From Clostridium_X cadaveris (GTDB lineage: Bacteria; Bacillota; Clostridia; Clostridiales; Clostridiaceae), in assembly GCF_039521325.1 (NCBI RefSeq), contig NZ_BAAACD010000011.1: DNA of 64,000 nt; one strand, given 5' to 3'. The notes beneath the pieces are model-generated. The model did no database searches. It had not been told where the DNA came from and saw only the letters and a list, made by a program, of their open reading frames with translations. The first letter of the stretch is position 1. Each line of letters begins with the position of its first letter. Position numbers and translations under genes: made by a program. Below are positions 24,597-34,341 of this stretch, piece by piece.

Positions 24597-25310
24597 ATGT
24601 CATTAATAACATGTAAGAATGTAAGCTTTGCTTATGATGGCAGAATAGTTGCAAAGAATTTAAATTTTTCAGTAGAAAGTGGAGACTATCTTTGTATTGT
24701 AGGTGAAAATGGAGCTGGAAAAAGCACATTAATGAAGGGGATTTTACAATTGAAAAGTCCCTCAAGTGGAAATATATATATGGGAGAGGGACTGAAGGCG
24801 GATGAAATTGGTTATCTGCCACAACAAACAGAAATTCAGAAGGATTTTCCAGCAGATGTGTTTGAAATTGTTCTTTCTGGATGTTTAAACCGATTAAAAA
24901 TTCGCCCTTTTTATGGGAAAAGTGAGAAACGTTTAGTAGATGAAAAACTAGAACAACTTGGTATTGCATCATTAAAACATCATTGTTATAGAGAACTGTC
25001 TGGAGGTCAGCAGCAGAGAGTCCTTTTGGCCAGAGCTTTATGTGCAACAAAAAAAATATTAATATTAGATGAACCAGCAGCCGGTCTTGACCCTATTGTA
25101 ACTGGTGAATTATATGATTTGATTGCAAAAATAAATCGAGAACAAAAACTTACGGTTATTATGGTATCTCATGATATTCAAAGTGTTTTGCGTTACTCAA
25201 ATAAAGTGCTGCATTTAGATAGAGAACAGTTATTTTTTGGGACTGTTGGGGAATATCGAAATACTCCTCTGAGCGTACAATTCTCTAGAGGAGGTGCATC
25301 TCATGATTAG
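24597..25310 (+). CDS. znuC: Zinc ABC transporter ATP-binding protein
   Basis: The 237-aa ATPase has Walker A GENGAGKS (about residue 35), signature LSGGQQQR, and Walker B ILILDEPAAGLD. It starts one base after the znuA stop and overlaps the permease gene by eight bases, so the three subunits are made together. It energises zinc import with the lipoprotein and permease. Length is normal for the family. Confidence 0.92.
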   Translation: MSLITCKNVSFAYDGRIVAKNLNFSVESGDYLCIVGENGAGKSTLMKGILQLKSPSSGNIYMGEGLKADEIGYLPQQTEIQKDFPADVFEIVLSGCLNRLKIRPFYGKSEKRLVDEKLEQLGIASLKHHCYRELSGGQQQRVLLARALCATKKILILDEPAAGLDPIVTGELYDLIAKINREQKLTVIMVSHDIQSVLRYSNKVLHLDREQLFFGTVGEYRNTPLSVQFSRGGASHD

Positions 25311-26133
25311 TATTGTGCAAGAAATGCTTGCATATCCTTTTATGGTACGTGCATTGATTGTAGGTATACTTGTGGCTTTATGTGCATCTCTATTAGGGGT
25401 AAGTATGGTGTTGAAAAGGTACTCTATGATAGGTGATGGACTTTCACATGTTGGATTTGGAGCATTAGCTGTTGCTACAGCTTTTAATATGGCTCCACTT
25501 GTTATTTCACTTCCTGTAGTTGTTTTAGCTGCATTCCTTCTTCTTCGTATCAAAGAAAGCAGCAAAATAAAAGGAGATGCGGCTATTGCTCTCATCTCTA
25601 CAGGATCTCTTGCCATTGGTGTTATGGTAATTTCTATGAGCACAGGCATGAATACAGATGTATGTAATTATTTGTTTGGCTCTATTTTAGGAGTAAAACA
25701 AAACGAAGTAGTATTAACTATAGTATTGTCTGCTTTTGTTTTAATACTGTTTGTATTATTTTACAATCGTATCTTTGCAGTTACTTTTGATGAAACTTTT
25801 GCAAAAGCTACTGGAACAAATGCAGATTTATATAATATGTTAATTGCATTACTTACTGCATTTACTATTGTTCTAGGGATGCGAACCATGGGAGCACTAC
25901 TGATTTCTAGTTTAATTATTTTTCCTGCTTTAACATCAATGAGGATATTTAAGCAATTTCGAGCAGTAATAATTTCCTCTGCGATACTTTCAGTGTTTTG
26001 TTTTGTAGCAGGACTTATATTATCTTATGTATATGCTACTCCAACAGGTGCTAGTGTAGCAATACTAAATATTGGATGCTTTATGCTTTTTTCAGTGTTT
26101 GGATGGCTTAGGGGAAAGAGGTGTAAAGAATGA
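25303..26133 (+). CDS. znuB: Zinc ABC transporter permease
   Basis: The 276-aa protein has about eight transmembrane helices and the ABC-3 (manganese/zinc/iron chelate) pattern, including SMVLKRYSMIGDGLSHVGFGALA near the N-terminus and the cytoplasmic coupling region FAKATGTNADLYN. ATG 25303 lies 6 nt behind GAGGAGGTG. The stop overlaps the ATG of the lipoprotein gene by 4 bp, extending the operon. Confidence 0.92.
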   Translation: MISIVQEMLAYPFMVRALIVGILVALCASLLGVSMVLKRYSMIGDGLSHVGFGALAVATAFNMAPLVISLPVVVLAAFLLLRIKESSKIKGDAAIALISTGSLAIGVMVISMSTGMNTDVCNYLFGSILGVKQNEVVLTIVLSAFVLILFVLFYNRIFAVTFDETFAKATGTNADLYNMLIALLTAFTIVLGMRTMGALLISSLIIFPALTSMRIFKQFRAVIISSAILSVFCFVAGLILSYVYATPTGASVAILNIGCFMLFSVFGWLRGKRCKE

Positions 26134-26663
26134 AGAATATCAAGATTGTAGCTATAGTGGTTGGTATCATGCTATTGTTTGCTGGATGTAAAGTTAATAA
26201 TCAGCCTAAACCAGTAGAATCGGATATAGGCGCAGATGATAAAGCCAAAAATACAGATAATGTTACTATGCCTTATTTGCCAAGTGATACACAGGTAAAT
26301 AGGGAGGATGTTTTAGTGATCAGCGAAAAAATGTTCTTAACCCAAATTATCGATATTAATTTTAATTTTGATAATTACAAAAATAAAACTATCGTGGTTG
26401 AAGGGATGTTTAAAATGTTTTCTAATCAGGATGGAACGCAAAATATTCCAGCCGTGTATAGGAGAGGGCCTGGCTGCTGTGGAAATGATGGAGGAGGAGG
26501 GTTTTTCTTGAAATTTGATGGAGAACTTCCAAAAGATAATGATTGGATCAAAGTAACGGGAAAACCTGAATTAGTTAAGAACGGGGACTTTAATGATCTG
26601 TATCTCAATGTTACTAAACTTGAAGTTCTTGAAAAACGAGGAGCAGAATTTGTTCAGCAGTAA
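26130..26663 (+). CDS. Zinc-operon lipoprotein with YcgQ/DUF1980-like domain
   Basis: The 177-aa product has a lipoprotein signal ending LLFAGCKV (Cys about residue 20). A linker follows, then an OB-like domain: FDNYKNKTIVVEGMFKMF, a PGCCGNDGGGGFFLKF turn, and WIKVTGKPEL. This resembles the C-terminal domain of YcgQ-type proteins (DUF1980), often linked to zinc regulation. The paired cysteines could bind metal. Start ATG overlaps znuB by 4 bp. Likely a surface zinc-handling accessory; the precise role is unknown. Confidence 0.65.
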   Translation: MKNIKIVAIVVGIMLLFAGCKVNNQPKPVESDIGADDKAKNTDNVTMPYLPSDTQVNREDVLVISEKMFLTQIIDINFNFDNYKNKTIVVEGMFKMFSNQDGTQNIPAVYRRGPGCCGNDGGGGFFLKFDGELPKDNDWIKVTGKPELVKNGDFNDLYLNVTKLEVLEKRGAEFVQQ

Positions 26664-26725
26664 TACTGATTAAAATTTTATATATGAAGAAAGAGTTTAA
26701 CTTTATATAAAAATTTTTAAACTAT

Positions 26726-26760
26726 AATAATCGATAGTCATTTAATGACTATCGATTATT
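26726..26760. terminator. Bidirectional terminator between convergent genes
   Basis: Perfect 15-bp arms AATAATCGATAGTCA (26726-26740) and TGACTATCGATTATT (26746-26760) enclose a 5-nt loop. The AT-rich outer bases supply U-runs in both directions. It serves the zinc operon and the convergent methyltransferase. Confidence 0.85.
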
Positions 26761-26763
26761 TAT

Positions 26764-27561
26764 TTAAGCAATTTTTTCAAAGCGACCAATTCTATTATTC
26801 TTTGGGCGAAGTTTAGGAGAAATAAGTGATATAAAAATAGGCGAGAATCTTTTCATAGTATCAGTAAGATTAAAGTCTCCTGTCATTTTATACATAGGGC
26901 AAAGCTTTGTGAAATCTTCGGTAGACCCAATGCCCCATTGAAACACAGCTGTAGTTTTTTTTATTGTATCGTGTATTTGTTGATTGTTTACCATCCAGGT
27001 ACTCATAAGCTCGCATAAAAGAGTACAATTTTTAAAGGATGTAGAGACTTTTTTAAATAGATTTTGAACTTCATTTTCTTTAAGATACATTAATAATCCT
27101 TCTGCAATAACTAAAACATTTTCTTTATTTTTTATTTTTTCAATCCATGTAAAGTCTAAAACGGAAGAAGAAATATTAATAACTCTGTCATTTAAAGGTA
27201 TTATTTTTTCTCTAATTTTCATGACATTCTGGAAATCAATATTATACCATTCAATGGTACCGTTATCTACACGACTAAATCTATCATCAAGTCCACACGC
27301 CATATTGACAATACTGCAATTAGGATGCTTTTGGATGTACTCTGAAACTTCTCTATCAAAAATAATAGTTCGAGCAGCGCATCCCCACATATTCATTTTA
27401 CTTTTACCATGTTTTTTAAAATCATAATCTAGAGAATCTATAACAGCTATAGCAGTTTTGTCGTAGAAAGCATGATTTTTCTTTCTGCTCTCTAAAGCTC
27501 TTGCATAGACAGGGACTAACATGGTTTCATTGACTCCTGATAAATTGATTTTTTGTTTCAT
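26764..27561 (-). CDS. LCM-family SAM-dependent methyltransferase
   Basis: The 265-aa protein belongs to the leucine carboxyl methyltransferase-like (PPM1/TcmP) group. It shows the SAM-binding strand SIVNMACGLDDRFSRVD (about residue 90), WYNIDFQNVMKIRE, and VLVIAEGLLMYLKENEV. In bacteria these often modify small molecules or act in polyketide-like clusters; the substrate here is unknown. ATG 27561 is taken because AAAGGAG lies upstream; an in-frame ATG at 27582 has no ribosome site. A promoter with a palindromic operator lies just upstream. Confidence 0.75.
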   Translation of the reverse strand: MKQKINLSGVNETMLVPVYARALESRKKNHAFYDKTAIAVIDSLDYDFKKHGKSKMNMWGCAARTIIFDREVSEYIQKHPNCSIVNMACGLDDRFSRVDNGTIEWYNIDFQNVMKIREKIIPLNDRVINISSSVLDFTWIEKIKNKENVLVIAEGLLMYLKENEVQNLFKKVSTSFKNCTLLCELMSTWMVNNQQIHDTIKKTTAVFQWGIGSTEDFTKLCPMYKMTGDFNLTDTMKRFSPIFISLISPKLRPKNNRIGRFEKIA

Positions 27562-27602
27562 AATTTTCTCTACTCCTTTCATTATTAGATGGCAATTCCT
27601 TG

Positions 27603-27646
27603 GTTAGTCATAACTAACTAAAGTATAACATTAATTTTTTATAAGT
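27603..27646 (-). promoter_or_regulatory. Methyltransferase promoter with palindromic operator
   Basis: On the minus strand TTGACT (27646-27641) and TATACT are about 16 nt apart. Immediately downstream is a perfect palindrome GTTAGTTATGACTAAC (27618-27603). Such a site over the start region suggests control by a MarR- or TetR-like repressor; no such regulator gene is adjacent. Confidence 0.6.
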
Positions 27647-27685
27647 CAATGATGAAAATGTAGATTAAATTTTCTTTAAAGGTTT

Positions 27686-27850
27686 AGAGGATATAACTTA
27701 ATATATGTTATATCCTCTTGGTAATTATATACAATCAGGAGAGGGGAATCTCCTTTCTTTATGAATTAAAAAAAACGTATTAGCTATAATATGGGGGAAT
27801 AGCTAATACAAAAGTTAGAATAAAATGATAGTTCAAATTACTATATTATT
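27686..27850 (+). repeat. Three-hairpin repeat, copy A (left of the cobalamin/ethanolamine segment)
   Basis: Contains, in order, a stem AGAGGATATAAC / GTTATATCCTCT (27686-27718), a stem GGAGAGGGGAATCTCC and a stem GTATTAGCTAT / ATAGCTAATAC (27777-27808), then ATGATAGTTCAAATTACTATATTAT. A near-identical copy in the same orientation is at 51626-51805. No coding potential is seen. The 27619-27955 interval otherwise holds nothing identifiable. Confidence 0.78.
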
Positions 27851-27954
27851 TATATAAAAAAGAAGAGAAACACACGGATTGTTATTTCTATTGCATAGAA
27901 CTCTACTTATATGTTAATATGTAAATATAATGTAAATATTAAATATAATTTCTA

Positions 27955-28130
27955 TGTTTTACATATCACGGTAGTATGTAACTAAGATGGAATTCGGTTA
28001 AAGTCCGAAACGGTACCCGCCGCTGTAAGCGAATAGTTGTTTTTATTATGTCACTGAGAGTTATATTATATAACACTTGGGAAGGCGAGAACAATGTTGA
28101 AGCGCAAGTCAGAAGACATGCATAGTAAGA
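27955..28130 (+). promoter_or_regulatory. Cobalamin riboswitch
   Basis: Conserved elements occur in order: GGAATTCGGTTAAAGTCCG with ACGGTACCCGCCGCTGTAAGCGA, then CACTGAGAGT, CTTGGGAAGGCG, and the B12 box region GCGCAAGTCAGAAGACATGC (28102-28121). The class binds adenosyl- or methyl-cobalamin and usually switches genes off when cobalamin is plentiful. Here it precedes an intrinsic terminator and the gene for a transcobalamin-like surface protein. Confidence 0.95.
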
Positions 28131-28142
28131 TAAAAGAAGAGT

Positions 28143-28175
28143 CATATGTGTTTCGGGAGACACGCATATGTTTTT
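28143..28175 (+). terminator. Riboswitch expression-platform terminator
   Basis: CATATGTGT (28143-28151) pairs with GCGCATATG-like ACACGCATATG (28160-28170) across a TTCGGGAG loop, followed by TTTTTC. Lying between aptamer and gene, it implies transcription stops when cobalamin is bound. Confidence 0.8.
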
Positions 28176-28270
28176 CTGCATGAAAAAAATCTCAGTGAAT
28201 ACGGACTGTGAACAACAGGCCACTTTTTTTGCGCAAAAATGTGGTAGATATTTAAGGAGGCGTAATAGAA

Positions 28271-31200
28271 TTGAAAAAAAGAAATCAAGCCAGCAAACTA
28301 CTTTCACTACTTTTAACTATATGTATAGTATTGTCAAGTGTGCCTATTCAAGCATTTGCTGCAAGCGAGACTACAGATTCAGTATTGGACAAGGTAACCC
28401 CTCAAGCTATATTTGAGCTAATTAAGGGGAAAAATTTATTAATGGATGATATAACCACTGACTTAGAAGACTATGAAGATATGGTATCCAATAATGAAAA
28501 AGTGACTATGAAATTAGATTCAACTGGAAGGTTGGTTCCATATAAGTGGGGCGATACCGAAGAAAAAATCTTTTTAAAGTGGGACACAGAGAAGAACAAT
28601 GATAAATATAAAGATTATATCAATGTTGCTCCAAACACAAGAGGGTTGAACCTTTTAAAAAGACCATTACTTGGAGAGCCATCAGCTGATGTTGTTTTAA
28701 CAATGAAAGCTTGGACTCCAACTCAGAATGAAAGACTTGTTGATTTAAAGCTAAAAATACAACCGGGAAAGGCTATACCAACAGAGCTTGAGATAATTAA
28801 AAGAGACATTTTTCAAGAAATTAAAGGCAATAATATAGATGCAGGCAATATAACAGAAGACTTGAAATTGCCAAATGCTTATATTAATAAGGAAGCTATA
28901 ACTATTAAGGCAAACATCAATAAAGAAAACAAACTTGTATTTAAAAGCAAATATTCGTCATCATCTTATTTAATTGAATTTGGACAAAGCACAAATTCTA
29001 AAGTAGTTAATGTAACAAAAGATAAAATTGCCGTAACTCGCCAAGCTAAGGATACAAAGGTTGAGATTCCTATTACTATAAAAGAAAACGTTGGCAACAA
29101 AAAGGTTCTAGACCAGTTCAACTTATCATTGACTGTAAAAGGAAAAGATTCAGGATCTGGGGATGGAACTGAAACAAATATCTTAGATCAATTGACAGAA
29201 GAGATATTATTCACTGCAATTAAGGGTGAAAATATATCTAAAGATTCTATAACTGATGTATTAAGTCTTCCAGCAAATGGGGACAATCCTTTTTATTTTA
29301 AAGGATTTAAGCCTGATGGAACAGCTCAGTGGTGGGCATCTAGGTTTGGTGCATTAGCAAAGATTGAGATTACAAAAAGCAGTAACCCTGATATTATTGA
29401 AGTAGGTACAGACTGTTTAAAATTAAAATCAAAGCCAGAAAAGGATGAGCTAGTAACTTTAATTTTTGAGCTTACAGATTTGAAAAATCAAGATAATAAA
29501 AAGACTGTTGAGTTGAATCTTACTGTAAAAGCATCAAAAAACAAACTTAATGTTGTAGAAAAACAATTATTTGATGCAATAAAAGGTAATAATGTATCAG
29601 CAGATAAGATTAAAACAGATATGATAATGCCAGGAGAAGTTAATCCATTTTTTGCAACTGCAACTGGAGAAAACATAACTTGGGATGGGGTAAAGAAAGA
29701 GACAAGCAATGTAAAAATTGAATTTACTAATAGTGACAACAAAGAATTAATTGCAATTGAAGGCGGAAAAATTAAAGTTTTAAATTCACCTGAAATAGAT
29801 ACAACTGTTAAGCTAAGTGCTACACTAACAGATTTAACTAAACCAGAGGAAACTAAAAATGTAGAATTAATGTTAACAGTTAAATCTCTAACCAAGATAG
29901 AGAAAGAATTAAAGGGATATTTAGATAAATATTTAGTTCCTGAGAATTTTTCATATACAAATATAAAGAAATCAGGAGTTTCTTTTGCAGAAGATTATAA
30001 GAATAACAATGTTAGATATTCACTGCAATTACCGAATATTTCTGCATTAGAAAACTTACCGTGGGGAGAAGTAAAAACCTCAGTTTCTACCGAGAATAAT
30101 GATGGAGTAAAGAAAATTAATAATTATGTATGGGATCCTATTAGAGCTGATGTAGGTGGTAAATCTAAAACTATAACACTTACATATACATTGACAAAAG
30201 ATAAAGAGTCAGTGTCAAGAGATATAGACTTCACTATTCCAGCCCTTACAAACGAAGAAATTCAGGAAGAAATCAAACTTTTAGATGATATTAAAAAGAA
30301 TTTCTTTGAAGGAATTAAAGGAGATAACTTTGATGCAAACAACGTATATGACAGCCTTAGGGATATATCAGAAGCTAGATATGAAGATAACAAATTAGTT
30401 TTATCAAACAGTGCTAAAGAAAATAAATATTATGGATTTAAGTTTTCTACAGGTCGTGAAAATGGTCGTTGGACTGTAAATTATGAGAATGGCAAAGGTG
30501 ATCTATTTGATCCAAGCAATATGGTTCTTCAAAAAAGACCCGATATTGACACTAAAGTAAATATTGGACATCAAATTGAGAGTGTGCAGCTACAAAAATA
30601 TGCGGAATGTTATCCTGACAATAAAGAACTACAAAAATTGAAGAGACAAACTATAACTACTGATATAGTTGTTAAAAAAGTTGATGCAAGCTGTAAAAAT
30701 ATTAAAGTTGGAAACTATGTAGTTACAATCAAAGATGGTGAAAAAGAGTATTCTGTTCTAACTTCTGAAACTTTAGCAAAAATTTCTGTTGAAACAGTTT
30801 TATCAAACATGAGTGCAAACCTTGTAATTGCAGGAAATGATTGTACCAATATTCACAAAGCAGAAATAAACTTGAATGATGGATATGCTAGATTTGGTAT
30901 AAATATAAGTGATTGTGATAATAAGAATGCTGGAACTGAACAAAACTGCGATTATACAATAACTGTAGTTAGTGAGAAATTCTTAGAGGATTCAATTAAA
31001 AGATTGCCGTACGATCCTTCAAAAGCAAACGCTGAAGAGATTAAAACAGCTCAATTATTGTACAGACAGTACATGGGATTAGAGGATAGTGACAAAGCTA
31101 AGATTGAAGGCAGTAAAAAAATTGAAAAATATAATTCTGGATATGTAGATCCTAAAAATGATGCTAAAAAGGAACTTGATTTAGTTGAAAGCAAACTTTT

Positions 31201-34200
31201 TGATGGAATTAAAGGAGAAAATAAATCATCAGATTTAGTTTATACCGATTTAGAAGAAGTTAGATATGCAAAGATAGAAGGAGATAAGGTAACCTTCTAT
31301 AAGGAGCCAGTAGTAGGATGCAGCATTAGAATTGATTGGACTAAAAGTAGTGCTCCAGAATATGTAGATGTTCATAATGGAAATGATTTTGACACTAGAT
31401 ATGTATTAGCATTTAAATTAAATAAAAGACCTAGTAGAAATTCTTCAGCTGCAGACATTAAGTTTGATGCGAAGCTTACACACATGGTGGAAAGTGCAGT
31501 TGAACAGTCAGCTTCAACTGAGTTTAAACTTAAGGAATATGATGCAAGGCTAAAAACTTTATCAATAAAAGAATTTCAAAATTTAAAATTTGATAGCGAT
31601 ATTAAGGAATATACTATTTTTAATACATCGGGACTCAAAAAAATTACATTAAATATAGAATCAATAGTTCCAAAATGTGAAATTGAAATAAACAATAAGA
31701 AAGTAAAAAGTATAGCAGAAGTTGCTTTAGATAGTGAAGTAAAGACAATAGAAATTAAGGTAAATGACTGGACTAAAAATACTTTAAATGAAAAATGGGA
31801 TGAAAAGATATATAAAATTACTGTAATGTCGTCTTTAGGAAAGCTTGAAGAGCAAATAAACAAATTACCATCATCTGATGAGATTACAAAAGATAATTAT
31901 AAGAGCTATATAAATACAGTAAAGACACTAAGTGATGCCTTCAACTCATTAACTTCAGATCAGAAAGATAAAATTTCTAAGATTGCAGTAGAAAAATTGA
32001 ATCAGGTTACTGAGAAGATTGAATCACTAAAGCTTGCTGATGCAAAGGCTAAGGCTATTGCAGAGATAAATTTATATGGTGGAAATGAGGAAGATTACAC
32101 AACAAGAAATTGGCTTAAGGTAGCTGCAGCTAGAAAAGCAGGTATAGAGGCTATAAATGCAGCTAAAAATGAAGATGCTGTAATTAATGCTTTGACTGAA
32201 ACAAAAGCTAAAATCACTATAATTCCTAAAAAAGAAATTGGTGAAGCCGCAGTAAATACTAAGCTTGAGAGTATATTCATCGTACCAGGTGAGATAAAAG
32301 CAGTTTGCGGAAATGATGGTATTTATTCAGCCAAAGTTCCTTCAGATGTTGAAAAAATAACAATAAAAGCACTTCCAAGCAACAAGAAAGCTTATGTAAA
32401 AGTAAATGGAGAAGAGATCTCCCCTGAAAAGAACTGGACTTCTTCTGAAATTATTAAGGTTCCAGAAAAAGGCTTTGCTGAAGTTACAATTACAGTAATT
32501 TCTTCTGACGAAACAAAGACACAGGAATATAAGCTTCGTGTTGAACGTTCAGAAGTTATTCCTCAAGAAAATATTAATGTAACATTTGAACTCATTGGGG
32601 ATAGCAAGCATGCAGAAGGAATGCATGATTCCTTTGAAAATTGGATTCAAAAAGTTACAGTATCAGTTCCAAAGGGATCAACAGCTAAGTATTTAACAGA
32701 TAAACTTTTGATTGAAAATAACATACCATTTGTTGTTACTGCTGGAGGAACTTATATTCAATCAATCAATGGTCTTAGTGAATTTGATAATGGACCTAAT
32801 AGTGGATGGATATATAATGTAAATGGGAAAAATATTAACAAGACATATGATGCATATGTTTTAAGTGAAGGTGATTCTGTAGTTTGGAAGTATACAGATG
32901 ATTATATAAAAGATGGATACTTTCCTGATGATGATGAATCCATTAAAATTGTTAAGACGCTTATTTCAGAAATTCCGGAAATAGACAAGCTTACTATATC
33001 TGATGCTAAAATCGTTGCAAAAGCACGCGATGCATATAATTCTTTAAGTGATCAGGCTAAGATAAAAATAACTGAAGCAGAAAAAGCTAAATTAGATGAG
33101 GCCGTTAAGAAAATGGCAGAAATTCAAAAAGATGCTGAAAGTTCATTTATTGATTGCTATAAAGCTATTGGTGCGGCAATGTTAAGTGATGCTGAAAAAT
33201 ATGGACTTACTGTGGGCACAATAGGCGGTGAATGGGCACTTATTAGCCTTTCTAGATCTGGTATTGTAACTGACAAAGTGAAAAGAGAGTATTGTGAAAA
33301 CCTAGTAAAAGTGATAAAAGAAAATGGTTCAGCAATCCTTAATAATTATAAATCTACTGAAAATTCAAGAGTTATACTTGGACTTACTTCTATTGGTATA
33401 GATCCAACTAATGTTGAAGGCTATAATTTGTTAGAACCTCTTGCAGACTTTAATTATGTGAATAATCAAGGTATAAATGGTTCAATTTGGGCATTGATTG
33501 CTTTGGATAGTCATGGATATGATATACCAAAGGTAAAAGCAGGCAGAGAGCAAACTACTAGAGAAAAGCTAGTAAATAAAATTCTTGATATGCAGCTAGA
33601 AGATGGAGGATGGTCATTAGCTGGTGCTACTAGTGATGTTGATATTACTGCTATAGTGTTACAGTCACTTGCCCCATATTATAGCAGTGATGCAAAGGTA
33701 AAGGTCGCTGTAGATAAAGCGTTAGATTACCTTTCAAATATTCAAGAAGAAGATGGCGCATTTTCATCTATATATGGTGATGTCAGCCTTGAGTCAACTG
33801 CTCAGGTTATAGTTGCCTTAACTAGCCTTGGAATCAATCCTATGACAGATACACGTTTTATTAAAAATGATAATACCCTTATAAATGTTCTTCATAGATA
33901 TAGAGTTGGTAATGGATTTGCTCATGTTATTGGCGGAGAGATTAATTCTATTGCTACAGAGCAGGGGTATTATGCATTGACTGCCATGTATAGATTTATT
34001 AATGGGCAAAGTGCTCTTTATGATATGAGAAATATTGAGCTTACTTTTATGGAAAATACAATTAAACCAGGTACAGGTGAAACTAATAATCCAGAACATG
34101 GTGAAGTTGATAGACCTACACAGGATAATCAGCAAAACACCAATAATATAAATGAAGGAGAGTTAGGAAAGCCAAAGACTGGTGATGAGATTAATATGCT

Positions 34201-34276
34201 TCCTTGGATTATAACTATGCTTCTAAGTGGTGCAGCAATTATTTTGTATAGAAGAAAGTATAAAGAGATAATATAA
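28271..34276 (+). CDS. Wall-anchored transcobalamin-like surface protein, 2001 aa
   Basis: TTG start 28271 follows AAGGAGG by 9 nt. Residues 1-31 are a signal peptide (AFAA end). Atrophied Ig-like repeats start at about 48, 178, 311, 430, 676 and 975, each opening with hFxxIKGxN. Helical linkers and a cadherin-like beta domain (about 1330-1430) follow. A DUF4430 transcobalamin-like domain spans about 1435-1553 (GPNSGWIYNVNGK). An alpha/alpha-toroid of prenyltransferase/intrinsic-factor type spans about 1627-1920 (QLEDGGWSLAG; QEEDGAFSSIYG). The end is a sortase signal: KPKTGD, a hydrophobic helix and RRKYK. Alpha-barrel plus DUF4430 is the two-domain plan of intrinsic factor and transcobalamin. 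With the riboswitch this indicates surface capture of cobalamin. No uptake transporter is encoded here. Confidence 0.85.
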   Translation: MKKRNQASKLLSLLLTICIVLSSVPIQAFAASETTDSVLDKVTPQAIFELIKGKNLLMDDITTDLEDYEDMVSNNEKVTMKLDSTGRLVPYKWGDTEEKIFLKWDTEKNNDKYKDYINVAPNTRGLNLLKRPLLGEPSADVVLTMKAWTPTQNERLVDLKLKIQPGKAIPTELEIIKRDIFQEIKGNNIDAGNITEDLKLPNAYINKEAITIKANINKENKLVFKSKYSSSSYLIEFGQSTNSKVVNVTKDKIAVTRQAKDTKVEIPITIKENVGNKKVLDQFNLSLTVKGKDSGSGDGTETNILDQLTEEILFTAIKGENISKDSITDVLSLPANGDNPFYFKGFKPDGTAQWWASRFGALAKIEITKSSNPDIIEVGTDCLKLKSKPEKDELVTLIFELTDLKNQDNKKTVELNLTVKASKNKLNVVEKQLFDAIKGNNVSADKIKTDMIMPGEVNPFFATATGENITWDGVKKETSNVKIEFTNSDNKELIAIEGGKIKVLNSPEIDTTVKLSATLTDLTKPEETKNVELMLTVKSLTKIEKELKGYLDKYLVPENFSYTNIKKSGVSFAEDYKNNNVRYSLQLPNISALENLPWGEVKTSVSTENNDGVKKINNYVWDPIRADVGGKSKTITLTYTLTKDKESVSRDIDFTIPALTNEEIQEEIKLLDDIKKNFFEGIKGDNFDANNVYDSLRDISEARYEDNKLVLSNSAKENKYYGFKFSTGRENGRWTVNYENGKGDLFDPSNMVLQKRPDIDTKVNIGHQIESVQLQKYAECYPDNKELQKLKRQTITTDIVVKKVDASCKNIKVGNYVVTIKDGEKEYSVLTSETLAKISVETVLSNMSANLVIAGNDCTNIHKAEINLNDGYARFGINISDCDNKNAGTEQNCDYTITVVSEKFLEDSIKRLPYDPSKANAEEIKTAQLLYRQYMGLEDSDKAKIEGSKKIEKYNSGYVDPKNDAKKELDLVESKLFDGIKGENKSSDLVYTDLEEVRYAKIEGDKVTFYKEPVVGCSIRIDWTKSSAPEYVDVHNGNDFDTRYVLAFKLNKRPSRNSSAADIKFDAKLTHMVESAVEQSASTEFKLKEYDARLKTLSIKEFQNLKFDSDIKEYTIFNTSGLKKITLNIESIVPKCEIEINNKKVKSIAEVALDSEVKTIEIKVNDWTKNTLNEKWDEKIYKITVMSSLGKLEEQINKLPSSDEITKDNYKSYINTVKTLSDAFNSLTSDQKDKISKIAVEKLNQVTEKIESLKLADAKAKAIAEINLYGGNEEDYTTRNWLKVAAARKAGIEAINAAKNEDAVINALTETKAKITIIPKKEIGEAAVNTKLESIFIVPGEIKAVCGNDGIYSAKVPSDVEKITIKALPSNKKAYVKVNGEEISPEKNWTSSEIIKVPEKGFAEVTITVISSDETKTQEYKLRVERSEVIPQENINVTFELIGDSKHAEGMHDSFENWIQKVTVSVPKGSTAKYLTDKLLIENNIPFVVTAGGTYIQSINGLSEFDNGPNSGWIYNVNGKNINKTYDAYVLSEGDSVVWKYTDDYIKDGYFPDDDESIKIVKTLISEIPEIDKLTISDAKIVAKARDAYNSLSDQAKIKITEAEKAKLDEAVKKMAEIQKDAESSFIDCYKAIGAAMLSDAEKYGLTVGTIGGEWALISLSRSGIVTDKVKREYCENLVKVIKENGSAILNNYKSTENSRVILGLTSIGIDPTNVEGYNLLEPLADFNYVNNQGINGSIWALIALDSHGYDIPKVKAGREQTTREKLVNKILDMQLEDGGWSLAGATSDVDITAIVLQSLAPYYSSDAKVKVAVDKALDYLSNIQEEDGAFSSIYGDVSLESTAQVIVALTSLGINPMTDTRFIKNDNTLINVLHRYRVGNGFAHVIGGEINSIATEQGYYALTAMYRFINGQSALYDMRNIELTFMENTIKPGTGETNNPEHGEVDRPTQDNQQNTNNINEGELGKPKTGDEINMLPWIITMLLSGAAIILYRRKYKEII

Positions 34277-34341
34277 TAATAGATGATAGATAGAACACTT
34301 TATTATTGACAAGCATTTTTAAAAAGAGTATATTAAAAATA

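Noticed and set aside
28130..28270. An EutX-like trans-acting RNA downstream of the cobalamin riboswitch
   Set aside because: The interval contains an ordinary terminator and a TTG-started gene with a ribosome site; no A1/G4 six-base dual loops were found.
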